Part shown: in pieces, positions 15,460 to 24,124 of the stretch
Position numbering within the stretch: the first letter of the stretch is position 1
Layout: each line of letters opens with the position of its first letter
NCBI GenBank assembly: GCA_900546145.1
Contig: URBN01000004.1
Span: forward strand, 74,309 to 138,308
Reading direction: 5' to 3'
Length of the DNA stretch: 64,000 nt
From: an uncultured Desulfovibrio sp.
GTDB lineage: Bacteria > Desulfobacterota > Desulfovibrionia > Desulfovibrionales > Desulfovibrionaceae
Made by a program: the position numbers and the translations under genes
The notes under the pieces: model-generated
Databases searched by the model: none
What the model was told of the DNA's origin: nothing
The model's input: the letters and a program-made list of their open reading frames with translations, nothing else

Positions 15460-16131
15460 ATGAGCTTCATCATCACCGCACTGATTTCTCTGTTCCTCGT
15501 CCTTCAGCCAGGCAATGCCGCTGCCGCCAACTCCGATCTCACGGCACGGGAATTCTTCCAGGATCTTCCCTGCAGCATCTTTGAAAGCACGGTCGAGGGG
15601 CTTTCAGCCCCGGAGCGGGACACACTCCTGCGCCAGGGTTTTTCTGAAAACTGGGAAATCAGCGGAGAAGACAAGGATCTCCTTGTCTTCTCTTCCATCC
15701 CCTTCAGCGACACCATCGTCGCCCTGCGCCTTTTCTATAATAACAAAGACGATTCCGTCATTGGTATCATCGGCACAGTGGGGGCCCCTATCTGCGTTCT
15801 CGAGGCCTGGAAGAGGGACAAAAACGGGCGCACGACACTCGCAGATCTCCCGGATGAACCGGACGCGAGGGAATTTCTGGCCAGAGGCGAAAAACTCCCC
15901 GCAGGGATCCAGCCTTCCGTCACGCTGTGCCTTGGACTGAACGGACTCAGCGCGCAGGCCGTTTTCTGGAGCAGCCGCGGTATTGTTAATATTCCCGTTT
16001 CGAAGAAAATCCGCTACGAGTGGAACGGCCGTGATTTCATCAAGACCGCCGAAGACACAAAACCGGAGACTCAGACAAAGGAGCCTGCCACTCCGATGCC
16101 TTCGGATGGCAGCGGCGCTTCAGGAAAGTAG
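15460..16131 (+). CDS. Secreted protein of unknown function
   Basis: A 223-residue protein with a signal peptide (MSFIITALISLFLVLQ, cleavage near NAAAA). The mature part is mixed alpha/beta with three cysteines and ends in a low-complexity Pro/Thr/Glu tail. No family is recognised. A GGGAG site precedes the ATG, and a possible TTGACA element lies at 15416. It follows the SMR genes by 88 bases on the same strand but probably forms its own unit. The next gene is convergent. Confidence 0.75.
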   Translation: MSFIITALISLFLVLQPGNAAAANSDLTAREFFQDLPCSIFESTVEGLSAPERDTLLRQGFSENWEISGEDKDLLVFSSIPFSDTIVALRLFYNNKDDSVIGIIGTVGAPICVLEAWKRDKNGRTTLADLPDEPDAREFLARGEKLPAGIQPSVTLCLGLNGLSAQAVFWSSRGIVNIPVSKKIRYEWNGRDFIKTAEDTKPETQTKEPATPMPSDGSGASGK

Positions 16132-16139
16132 CTGTCAGC

Positions 16140-16724
16140 TCAGCGCTCTATCCAGTCCTCAAGCCTGCGCTCAAGTTCTTCTGGGTTGTAGCGCGGCGAT
16201 GCGTACATGCCGGCGATCTCACGCTGACGGCTGGCCTCGGACAGAATGAGGGCTGCCGCTACGGAGACGTTGAAGCTCTGTATCATACCGAACATGGGTA
16301 TATAAAGAGAGCCGTCCGCTATGCCCAGAAGCTCCGGATCCACGCCCCTGTGCTCGTTGCCCATAATCACGGCCGTAGGTTTGGTGAAATCCCATTCGCG
16401 CAAGGGGCGGGCCGAGGGAGAACAGTCCGTAGCCAGAATCTGCATGCCGTTCAGGGCTTCCTTCAGTTCTTCAAGGGTGCGGTGGCGCTCAGTGCCCACC
16501 CACTTTCTGGCCGAGGCAGAGGATTTGCGTCCGAGAATCGGGAAAGCCGTATCCGTGTAATAGAGATGCACGCGTTCCACGCCAAAGGCATCACAGGAAC
16601 GGTAAATGGCGGACACGTTATGGGGATCGTGAATGTTGGCGAGAACCAGCGTGAGATCCGGCTGACGCAGTTCGAGCACGTGCTGCAGTTTAGCGCGTCT
16701 TCTGGGGGTTGGATTCTTGGGCAT
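16140..16724 (-). CDS. trmH: tRNA (guanosine-2'-O-)-methyltransferase, TrmH/SpoU family
   Basis: A 194-residue SPOUT methyltransferase with the three family motifs: DPHNVSAIYRSCDAFG, IMGNEHRGV, and IPMFGMIQSFNVSVAAALIL, which forms the SAM-binding knot. It methylates the ribose of a tRNA guanosine, probably G18. The start at 16724 follows AGGAAA; the longer frame to 16805 would run through the neighbouring terminator. Confidence 0.9.
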   Translation of the reverse strand: MPKNPTPRRRAKLQHVLELRQPDLTLVLANIHDPHNVSAIYRSCDAFGVERVHLYYTDTAFPILGRKSSASARKWVGTERHRTLEELKEALNGMQILATDCSPSARPLREWDFTKPTAVIMGNEHRGVDPELLGIADGSLYIPMFGMIQSFNVSVAAALILSEASRQREIAGMYASPRYNPEELERRLEDWIER

Positions 16725-16766
16725 GGCAGATTTCCTGTGTCTGAAGCGGCCCTCCCGGGCCTGGAG

Positions 16767-16812
16767 AAAAAAAATAACCGCGGATATCCGGAACTCTCCG
16801 GACACCCGCGGT
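16767..16812 (-). terminator. Rho-independent terminator of the antiporter gene
   Basis: ACCGCGG (16777-16783) pairs with CCGCGGT (16806-16812), with an inner TCCGG/CCGGA stem. On the minus strand the hairpin is followed by TTATTTTTTTT, directly 3' of the NhaD-like gene. Confidence 0.85.
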
Positions 16813-16840
16813 CTTCTTTACCGCTTTTAGCGGCTTCGCG

Positions 16841-18292
16841 CTAGATGAAGAACAGGAACGTCATGAGGATAAAGATGGGAATGAGAATGCCGCAGGACCA
16901 GCCCATATAACCGAAGAAGCTGGGCATGGGGACGCCGTTCTCCTCGGCTATGGAGCGGACCATGAAGTTCGGGGCGTTGCCGATATAGGTGTTGGCGCCC
17001 ATGAACACGGCGCCGCAGGAAATGGCCGCAAGCGTCGAAGCCATATCCGTCATCAGGTGTGCGGGATCTCCGCCGGCCGTGTTGAAGAAGACCACGTAGG
17101 TCGGGGCATTGTCGAGGAAGCTCGACAGAGCGCCGGTGAGCCAGAAGAAGGCGGCATTGACCGGATGACCGTCATGGAAGACCAGATTGATAAGATTGGC
17201 GAGGGCGCCGTCAGTGCCGGCGCGGAGGATGGCAATAGCCGGAATCATGGACAGGAAGATGCCGAAGAAGAGCTTGCCGACTTCAAGAATAGGAGCCCAG
17301 GTAAAGCCGTTCAGACTGCGGCTGCGGCGGGAAGTCAGCACCCAGGAGAGACCGGCTATGGCGAGAAGAACCAGGTCGCGGGCGATGCCGGAGCCATGAA
17401 GCTGGATGCCCATGACCGTTCCCCAGACACCGAGATCAACCATTCCGGAAATAAGAACGGCAAGGACGATGCACACGAGCAGAAGAAGGTTGATCTTGCC
17501 GTCAAGACCGAATTTTTCCACTTCGCCGTTTTGGGCGGCCTCAGCGGGATTGGGCCCCTTGGGGCTGCCCTCTTTGATATACGTCACTTTGTCGATGATG
17601 TAGAAAAGGACCAGCAGAATGCCGGCGGCGAAGAGCATTTCATGGAAAAGGTGTTCCAGCGTCCAGAAGAAAGAAACGCCCTTCAGGTAACCGAGGAACA
17701 GGGGCGGGTCGCCGAGCGGCGTAAGGCTGCCGCCGATATTGGCTACCATGAAGATGAAAAAGACGACCTGATGCGCCCTGTACTTTCTGTGGACGTTGGC
17801 CCTGAGAAGAGGTCTGATGAGCAGCATGGCCGCGCCGGTCGTCCCCATCCAGCTGGCCAGCACCGTACCGATGCCCAGCATGGCCGTGTTCACGGCTGGA
17901 GTTCCGACGAGAGTTCCTTTGAGCCTCACGCCGCCGGCCACAGTGAACAAAGCAAAAAGCAGAACAATAAAGGGAATATAATCGAGAAGAATCGAATGCA
18001 GGCCTTCGAAGACCGCCGTGTTCACGCCGTAAACAATGGCGCAGGGGACAAGAAACGCCAGGCCCCAGAAAACGGAAACCTTGCCGAAGTGGTGATCCCA
18101 GAAATGTGGAACAATCATGGGACCAAGGGCAATGGAAAGGAGCATACAGGCAAAGGGAATGGCCCAGTACACGGAAAGCTCGGCGCCGGGAAGATGCGCA
18201 GGGGCGCCCTCAGCGGCCGCGGCCATGACCGGCGTCAGGCAGGCAGCCATAGCGCCGAGAGCCGCAGGAAAAACAAAAGACCGTTTACACAT
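16841..18292 (-). CDS. Sodium:proton antiporter, NhaD / CitMHS-like family
   Basis: A 483-residue, roughly 12-TM ion transporter with an N-terminal signal-like helix. It carries segments of the NhaD type: WMGTTGAAMLLIRPLL, GGSLTPLGDPPLFLGYL, and a second-half repeat with SSFLDNAPTYVVFFN. Such proteins exchange Na+ (or Li+) for H+ across the inner membrane. AAGGAGG precedes the ATG at 18292 by 10 bases; the frame extends further upstream without a ribosome site. The gene is monocistronic, with its own terminator. Confidence 0.85.
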   Translation of the reverse strand: MCKRSFVFPAALGAMAACLTPVMAAAAEGAPAHLPGAELSVYWAIPFACMLLSIALGPMIVPHFWDHHFGKVSVFWGLAFLVPCAIVYGVNTAVFEGLHSILLDYIPFIVLLFALFTVAGGVRLKGTLVGTPAVNTAMLGIGTVLASWMGTTGAAMLLIRPLLRANVHRKYRAHQVVFFIFMVANIGGSLTPLGDPPLFLGYLKGVSFFWTLEHLFHEMLFAAGILLVLFYIIDKVTYIKEGSPKGPNPAEAAQNGEVEKFGLDGKINLLLLVCIVLAVLISGMVDLGVWGTVMGIQLHGSGIARDLVLLAIAGLSWVLTSRRSRSLNGFTWAPILEVGKLFFGIFLSMIPAIAILRAGTDGALANLINLVFHDGHPVNAAFFWLTGALSSFLDNAPTYVVFFNTAGGDPAHLMTDMASTLAAISCGAVFMGANTYIGNAPNFMVRSIAEENGVPMPSFFGYMGWSCGILIPIFILMTFLFFI

Positions 18293-18479
18293 AAAAAGAA
18301 AGCCTCCTTGTCTAGGTCTGATACATACGGCAGGCCATGAAAGTTCTGCCTGCTTATGACCTGCCGGCAAACTGATTAAATCATCATATCCTAAAAACTT
18401 TGTATTGGAATGGCAACGACATATAAAAATAAATTCAGTGTGTTGCAGTATCGCAATTCAATGATGCAGGCTTGAAACA

Positions 18480-20000
18480 TTATCGTATGCGGGTTTCCAC
18501 CTTAAGACCATATCGTTCCATTCTGGCAAGAAGAGTCGGGCGCGAAAGACCGAGCATCCGGGCTGCCCGGGAGCGGTTGCCATCTGCCATTTCCAGGGCG
18601 CGCTTGACGACGGCCCGCCCCATCAGGTCCATGCAGTGATCAAAAGCACTGCCTCCTGCACGGAGCAGCGGGTCGATAAGGGGTTCCAGAATTCTGCCTG
18701 CATCAGGAGATGTCTCTGGTTTGCCAGCCGCTTTCCCGGGAGACGGACAGGCTTCACCGGCAGGGGGCTGGGAACTGCCGGGCTCCGGGGTTGTACTGCC
18801 CTCTGCCGGGGCCGTATCCCCGCCTATGGCGTGACGGTCAAAATCCTGAACACGCACGAGATCGCTGCGCCGTATTGGCGATCCGTCTGAAAAGACGAGC
18901 ACCTTCTGCAGAACGTTGGAAAGTTCGCGCACATTTCCGGGCCAGAGCTGACTTGCCAGATAGTCCAGAGCATCCTTCTCTATCCCCGGATTATGAACCC
19001 CGATGTGAGCGGCGTGACGGGCAAGCAGAGCCTGGGCCAGTTCGGGTATATCGTCGAGCCGGTTCCTCAGGGGCGGCAGCCAGAGCGTCACAACCTTGAG
19101 CCTGTAATACAGATCCTCACGAAAGCGCCCTTCCTGCACAGCTTTTTCAAAATCCACGTTCGTAGCTGCAATGATGCGCACGTCCACGGGAACAGGATTG
19201 GGAGCACCAATGCGTTCAATCTGACGTTCCTGCAGGAGACGCAGAAACTTGGCCTGAACACTGAGGGGCATATCGCCGATTTCGTCCAGAAACACCGTGC
19301 CGCCGGCAGCCTGCTCTATGCGCCCCGGCCGGGCCTGATCCGCACCGGTGAACGACCCCCGCTCATAACCGAAAAGCTCGCTTTCAAGGAGAGAATCGGG
19401 GATGGCCACACAGTTGATGACCACAAAGGGCCTGTCCGCCCGGGGACTGTACTTCCACAGACTTCTGGCCACGAGTTCCTTACCCGTTCCTGATTCGCCA
19501 CGCAGAAGCACCTGAACGTCCGTGGGGGCAACCCTGCCTATGGCCTTATAGAGCTTCTGCATGGGCACGCTGGAGCCCACAAGGCATACGCTTTCTTCTC
19601 CGGTTTCTCCGCCTTCGCTGTCATGAGCCTTCTGGCGCTCGCCGGCTTCCACGGCTCTTGCTATGAGGGCGAGAACCTTGGGAATCTCAAACGGCTTGAG
19701 GATATAGTCAAAAGCCCCAAGCTTCATGGCTTCAATGGCCGTATCCGTTGTTCCGTAGGCGGTCATGATCAGTACGGGCGGACAGGAGGGACTGCTGCGC
19801 ATGGTCTTGAGCGTGGAGAGGCCGTCCATGCCGGGCAGACGCACGTCCATGACGATGCACTGGGGGTGCAGGCCTGGCAGCCTGTCCAGGGCCTCGGTGC
19901 CGGAAGCCGCTGTGACCACTTCGTATCCCTCATCCTGAAGAAGCTGCTCAAACCCTTCAAGCAGCAGGGGATCATCATCGACTAGGAGGATCTGGGCCAT
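18480..20000 (-). CDS. NtrC-family response regulator (sigma-54 activator)
   Basis: A 506-residue regulator: receiver domain (LLVDDDP, phospho-acceptor Asp near 51 in VMDVRLPGMDG, later KPF), AAA+ domain (GESGTGKE, GSFTGA loop, FLDEIGD), a Pro/Gly-rich low-complexity linker (about 400-445), then a Fis-type helix-turn-helix (RAARMLGLSRPTLLARMERYG). The loop is GSFTGA rather than GAFTGA but keeps the essential Phe-Thr-Gly. Its start overlaps the kinase gene by 19 bases, forming a two-component pair. Targets are unknown. Confidence 0.92.
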   Translation of the reverse strand: MAQILLVDDDPLLLEGFEQLLQDEGYEVVTAASGTEALDRLPGLHPQCIVMDVRLPGMDGLSTLKTMRSSPSCPPVLIMTAYGTTDTAIEAMKLGAFDYILKPFEIPKVLALIARAVEAGERQKAHDSEGGETGEESVCLVGSSVPMQKLYKAIGRVAPTDVQVLLRGESGTGKELVARSLWKYSPRADRPFVVINCVAIPDSLLESELFGYERGSFTGADQARPGRIEQAAGGTVFLDEIGDMPLSVQAKFLRLLQERQIERIGAPNPVPVDVRIIAATNVDFEKAVQEGRFREDLYYRLKVVTLWLPPLRNRLDDIPELAQALLARHAAHIGVHNPGIEKDALDYLASQLWPGNVRELSNVLQKVLVFSDGSPIRRSDLVRVQDFDRHAIGGDTAPAEGSTTPEPGSSQPPAGEACPSPGKAAGKPETSPDAGRILEPLIDPLLRAGGSAFDHCMDLMGRAVVKRALEMADGNRSRAARMLGLSRPTLLARMERYGLKVETRIR

Positions 20001-21064
20001 GGCCCCTCCTTTCCGGTCAGCGGCAGAACGCAGACAAACGTCGCTCCCTGTCCTGGCGCGCAGTGCAGATTCAGCCAGCCCCCGTGTTCTTCAAAAACGC
20101 TGCGGGCTATTGGCAGACCAAGACCGGTTCCTTCCTTTTTGGTGCTGACGAAGGGCTGAAAAACGACTTCCCGCAGATTCTCGGGAATTCCCGGGCCCGT
20201 ATCGCGGATGCGTACGACAATGACGTGCTCCAGAGGTTCAAGATGCCCGTACTCTTCAGTGATGGAGATGACGCCGTTCATGCCCGCTGCCTCGCAGGCG
20301 TTGGCCACAAGGTTCGTGAAGGCCTCGGTCAGTTTCTCTCCATCCGCCTCTATGTCCGGAAGCTCAATATACATCCTCTCCACACGCACCTTATAGGCCT
20401 CGATACGGGGGCCGAGCAGAAGCAGGACGCGGTCCAGGATATCGGAGATATTGCACATCGATTTGGACAGCCTGGGCTTGCGGGAAATTTCCAGAAAACT
20501 CGTGACGATCTTTTCCATATGCGCCACGGCTTCATTGATGGCGCTGACATGCTCCTTCTGCCTGTCGGAAAGAGTCAGTCCGCGGGTCAGGGAAAACATG
20601 CGCAGTTTGAGCCCGGTCAGAGGGTTGCGGATGGAATGGGCCACGCCTGCGGCCAGTTTGCCCACAAGAGCCAGTTTCTCCGTCTCACGCATATTTTCCG
20701 AATTTTCCTGCAGGGCCAGCTGCGCACGCTGGTGTTCCTCTATGAGGGCACGCACCCGGGTCATCACCCGCGTCATCAGCGATCTGTCCTCTCCCCCGTG
20801 GCGCCAGGAACCGAGCTCCGCATCCAGGATGCGCAGGGGGCGGACGACGAAGAGATAAAGCAGGAGGAAAAGGATAATCGCGCTCGCAGAAGCGCAGGCC
20901 AGCAGCACGCTGAGCCAGGGAACAAGCCAGGGAACAAGCTCCGGAGAAAACACGGCGCAGAGCGCCGCGCCGAGGAAGACGAATTCACACAGGGAAGCCG
21001 CGATGAGACCGGCTTCCAGGGCAGACACGGGCCGGTGTCCCTGCCCACGTGCGATCAGAGCCAT
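19982..21064 (-). CDS. Sensor histidine kinase (NtrB/NtrY-like)
   Basis: A 360-residue membrane kinase. It has two N-terminal TM helices (about residues 18-40 and 46-70), a short linker, a dimerisation/phospho-His box AAGVAHSIRNPLTGLKL, and a complete ATPase domain with N-box LVANACEA, G1 DTGPGIP, and G2 GTGLGLPIA. With hardly any periplasmic loop it likely senses a membrane or cytoplasmic signal, perhaps through the zinc-ribbon/Yip1 protein encoded just upstream. It overlaps and presumably phosphorylates the following regulator. Confidence 0.9.
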   Translation of the reverse strand: MALIARGQGHRPVSALEAGLIAASLCEFVFLGAALCAVFSPELVPWLVPWLSVLLACASASAIILFLLLYLFVVRPLRILDAELGSWRHGGEDRSLMTRVMTRVRALIEEHQRAQLALQENSENMRETEKLALVGKLAAGVAHSIRNPLTGLKLRMFSLTRGLTLSDRQKEHVSAINEAVAHMEKIVTSFLEISRKPRLSKSMCNISDILDRVLLLLGPRIEAYKVRVERMYIELPDIEADGEKLTEAFTNLVANACEAAGMNGVISITEEYGHLEPLEHVIVVRIRDTGPGIPENLREVVFQPFVSTKKEGTGLGLPIARSVFEEHGGWLNLHCAPGQGATFVCVLPLTGKEGPWPRSS

Positions 21065-21067
21065 GTC

Positions 21068-22078
21068 CTAGCCCCCCAGCATGAGGAAAATCTGCGCGAC
21101 CGAAGGCACCATGAGCAGAAGCAGGGGCAGAAACCCAAGCATGGTCTGCTTCCAGTTCAGCTTCAGAGCCGCGCGGCACCCCGTCAGTATGCACACAAAC
21201 CCCCAGATGAGGGCGGCCGCGTTGCCGATAACCGGAACGAGACAGAGGATGCCCGGAGCTTCGGCATACGCGAGAACCTTGAATATCAGGGAAAAATCAG
21301 CCTTATCGGGGGCCACGATGCGCCATGTCAGATAAAGAAGCCCCGTAAACAGATAAATCTGTACCGTGAGCATGGCGCAGCGCAGGAGAAGAGAAAGGGC
21401 CAGATTGCTCTGACTCGAAAGGGCTTCGATGATTTTGCCCACCTGCGGATCCGTGTTCATGGGTTTGAACCACTCCACGTACATATGGATCCAGAAGTAG
21501 GCCATAGCCGTCTGCAGCACGCACATAATGAGATAAAAACCGAGAGCGCGCATGTACGGCCCCCGCCTGAGGGAGGAAAAAAAGCGTTCGCCTGCGAACA
21601 TAACCCTGATGCAGGTCTGATAAAAAGCCGAAAGCCAGCCCGAGGAACCCGGTGCACTTTCCCAGGGATTAAAGTTGTCCGAGCCAACCTCATCTTCATC
21701 CGGAATGCGCCCCCACTGCTCTGGCCCCTGGTATTCCTCCCGGCAGTTTTCCTGTCTCTCCCGATCCCGCGGCTCCTCTCCGCGCTCCCTGTTCTCCGCC
21801 TCAATGTCCTCCGGACGGAGCTTTTCTTCCGTGTGCTGTGGCTGCTCCGTTCCGGAATGGTAAGGCCCGGGAATGACGGCCCCGGGAGGCGGGGGAACAT
21901 CTCCGTCCCGGCGCGGAACCGGACGGGGGCGTTCAGACACCACGCCGAGAACACCGTCTTTTCTGGAAAAACGAAAACGGCAGCCGCACTGGGGGCAGAT
22001 GGCCACCACTACCCCCTCTGGCAGTCGGTCCTCAGGAGTCTGGCGGGTGTAACCGCATTCAGGACAGCAAATTTTCAT
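21068..22078 (-). CDS. Zinc-ribbon plus Yip1-like membrane protein
   Basis: A 336-residue protein. The N-terminal 35 residues hold two Cys pairs (CCPECG and CPQCG) of the MJ0042-type zinc ribbon. A long charged, Pro/Glu/Arg-rich linker follows, and the C-terminal half has about five TM helices of Yip1 type (MCVLQTAMAYFWIHMY ... LYLTWRIVAPDKADFSLIFK ... LVPVIGNAAALIWGF). It ends 3 bases before the kinase start, so it is the first gene of a kinase-regulator operon. It may act as accessory sensor. The start at 22078 has GAGGAA 6 bases upstream. Confidence 0.78.
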   Translation of the reverse strand: MKICCPECGYTRQTPEDRLPEGVVVAICPQCGCRFRFSRKDGVLGVVSERPRPVPRRDGDVPPPPGAVIPGPYHSGTEQPQHTEEKLRPEDIEAENRERGEEPRDRERQENCREEYQGPEQWGRIPDEDEVGSDNFNPWESAPGSSGWLSAFYQTCIRVMFAGERFFSSLRRGPYMRALGFYLIMCVLQTAMAYFWIHMYVEWFKPMNTDPQVGKIIEALSSQSNLALSLLLRCAMLTVQIYLFTGLLYLTWRIVAPDKADFSLIFKVLAYAEAPGILCLVPVIGNAAALIWGFVCILTGCRAALKLNWKQTMLGFLPLLLLMVPSVAQIFLMLGG

Positions 22079-22235
22079 CTGTGGTTCCTCGCCACGCCAT
22101 TCCGAAATCCGGAAAAGCAGCACCGGTTAATGTTTGAAAATACAGACAGGACACAGAACCTGGCGGTTTTCCGCGGGCCCATTCTTCAATTCTAATTTAT
22201 CGGCGCACGACGGGCAAGATCCGCCGGAAGAAAGC

Positions 22236-23243
22236 TCAGCCCGCGAGGCTTCCCCGGACAGAGGCACAGATCGCCTGCGCCTCTTCTTCCTTCCAGGGCA
22301 CGGCATAGGGCGATACGGCCCGAAGTCCCACGAGCCCAGCCAGTCCACGTGTGATGACACCCTCCGTTTCCTGAAAAGACAGCCCGCCCTTCTTGATGCG
22401 CAGGATCTCTCCCCTGTCCCTGAGAGGAAACACAAGGCGCCCCGTTTCCAGGAGTTCCTCCTGCTGACGTATGGCGCGTACGGAGTGCGAAAGGGCCTTC
22501 CAGTCCACGCCTTTACCCTCAGCTGCCGCCTGGACACGGGGAAGATGTCCCTGGAGCCTGCGCCGCACCCTGTCCCTGAGCACTCCGAGACGCACGCACC
22601 CCTCATCCACGGAGCCCGCCAGTCGCAGACCTCCATCTTCCAGCAGGGTACAGTGCAGAGGAGATTCCGCCAGAGCCGCCAGTTTGCCCGCGTACCCTCT
22701 GAGTGGGGCTTTCAGAGGGAAAGCTCCGGAATCCAGAGCTTTACAGACGCGGTACAGGGCTCCGGTTCTCGTTCCGGCAAGTCCGTAACGGCTTCCCTGC
22801 CGGAAAGCGTAATCCCGGCAGGCCTCTCCGCTGCAGAGGTTCAGAAAAACACGGGGCCTTTCGAAAACAGGGCGGAGCGCCGGCTCCACAAAAAGAAGAC
22901 AGGACGGTCTGGAGGGGGCGTAGAGAAGATCCAGCGCCCCGGTGTCACCGCGGGGCAAATCAGACAGAAGCCAGCGGTCCAGCGGCAGAAGGTCGCAGTC
23001 CGTATCCCCCGCCGTGCTGCGCGTGCCCTGCGCCGCACTCGAGTAGTGCAGACCCGGCGCGTGCAGAGGATCTGTGCAGGGCGCGGGCAGATAGACGCCG
23101 CGCACGTCCTCGTCGGATCTGCCCGGTATGTCCGTGCCGTAGAGAACAGAACCAAACACTGTCAGAAAGAGCAGCCTGCCTCCGGCTTCTGAAGCCAGGG
23201 CCCGGCCGAGGGCGATATAGTTCCGATACCTTTCCGTATCCAC
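22236..23243 (-). CDS. RlaP-type nucleotidyltransferase (DNA polymerase beta superfamily)
   Basis: A 335-residue protein with the pol-beta nucleotidyltransferase signature VFGSVLYGT ... RSDEDVRG near residues 30-48, in which the S-D-x-D aspartates bind metal. The rest fits the RlaP-type family (YGLAGTRTGALYRVCKAL; a helical C-terminal half). Family members are linked to RNA processing or modification, but the substrate is not known. Local base composition is somewhat richer in GC and arginine codons than in neighbouring genes. Confidence 0.78.
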   Translation of the reverse strand: MDTERYRNYIALGRALASEAGGRLLFLTVFGSVLYGTDIPGRSDEDVRGVYLPAPCTDPLHAPGLHYSSAAQGTRSTAGDTDCDLLPLDRWLLSDLPRGDTGALDLLYAPSRPSCLLFVEPALRPVFERPRVFLNLCSGEACRDYAFRQGSRYGLAGTRTGALYRVCKALDSGAFPLKAPLRGYAGKLAALAESPLHCTLLEDGGLRLAGSVDEGCVRLGVLRDRVRRRLQGHLPRVQAAAEGKGVDWKALSHSVRAIRQQEELLETGRLVFPLRDRGEILRIKKGGLSFQETEGVITRGLAGLVGLRAVSPYAVPWKEEEAQAICASVRGSLAG

Positions 23244-23255
23244 ACTCTGTCCCGT

Positions 23256-24053
23256 TTACTGCCTGCCCCAGAGGTCCATCAGGGGACGGGCTTCCTTAAG
23301 CTTTTCCAGGGGGATGTCCACGGTCTGCGTGCCGGCCGACCAGGGTGCCACCTGATACGGCTGAAAATAAACGCGCACCCCGCCGGGGATCAGGGCAATG
23401 TTGGCAAAATTATCAGGATCGGGTGCCGTTCCTGAAGCGATGGCCTGATCCACGCGGCCGCCGCCGACCCGCACAGCGAGCACTGATCGGCTGTAGCCGG
23501 ACATCACGTCAAGGGCCCTGGCGGTATCCTCAAAAACGTCCACAAGGGAGAGCCTCTGTTCCGAGATCAGGCTGTAATTCAGGGTGATGACATCAAGGCC
23601 CGGATGAACGCCGCCCGTATCCATCCAAAGTTCAAAAACAACGCTCAGGGCGGCCGGGGAAGGTCTTATCACACGGTACGTACTGCTCAGGGAATAGCGA
23701 TCATCGGCTTCTCCCTTATCAGAAGTCCCGTTTTCCCCGGAGAAATCACGCTCAAAGGAAAAGACGATATGATTAATCCATGCCGCAATATCTTCATCAA
23801 TGGCGCTGACGCCCACGCTCGGATAGGAAACGCTTATGTCGGGCATCCCGGCTCTGCCGAGCCGGCTGATATCGAGGTTCTGAATGAGCAGCGGCACCCC
23901 CGCCTGACCTGCCGGAGCAGCCTGCGATCCCCTCATCGAGGAACCGGGAAGGGCCGCGGAAGACGTTTGCGGCAGAGCAAGGAAACAAACAAGCACTGCA
24001 GCCGATATACAGGCGGCCAGACGGCATTCACCAGAAGCCTGCGATATGGTCAT
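23256..24053 (-). CDS. Exported DUF3298/RsiV-like protein
   Basis: A 265-residue protein with an N-terminal hydrophobic signal or anchor (LAACISAAVLVCFLALPQ). The mature region fits the DUF3298/DUF4163 (RsiV-like) pattern: VSYPSVG, SVVFELWMDTGGVHPG, LSLVDVFED, and terminal GVRVYFQPYQVAPWSAGTQ. RsiV itself is a lysozyme-binding anti-sigma factor, but this protein lacks a visible cytoplasmic anti-sigma segment. It may bind envelope material; function is unknown. Confidence 0.75.
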   Translation of the reverse strand: MTISQASGECRLAACISAAVLVCFLALPQTSSAALPGSSMRGSQAAPAGQAGVPLLIQNLDISRLGRAGMPDISVSYPSVGVSAIDEDIAAWINHIVFSFERDFSGENGTSDKGEADDRYSLSSTYRVIRPSPAALSVVFELWMDTGGVHPGLDVITLNYSLISEQRLSLVDVFEDTARALDVMSGYSRSVLAVRVGGGRVDQAIASGTAPDPDNFANIALIPGGVRVYFQPYQVAPWSAGTQTVDIPLEKLKEARPLMDLWGRQ

Positions 24054-24124
24054 ACTCCGAAAACTCCCGATCAGAAGGACGGAGGGGGTATCCCCCCGCA
24101 CAACATACGCTCACACTCCAAGAT

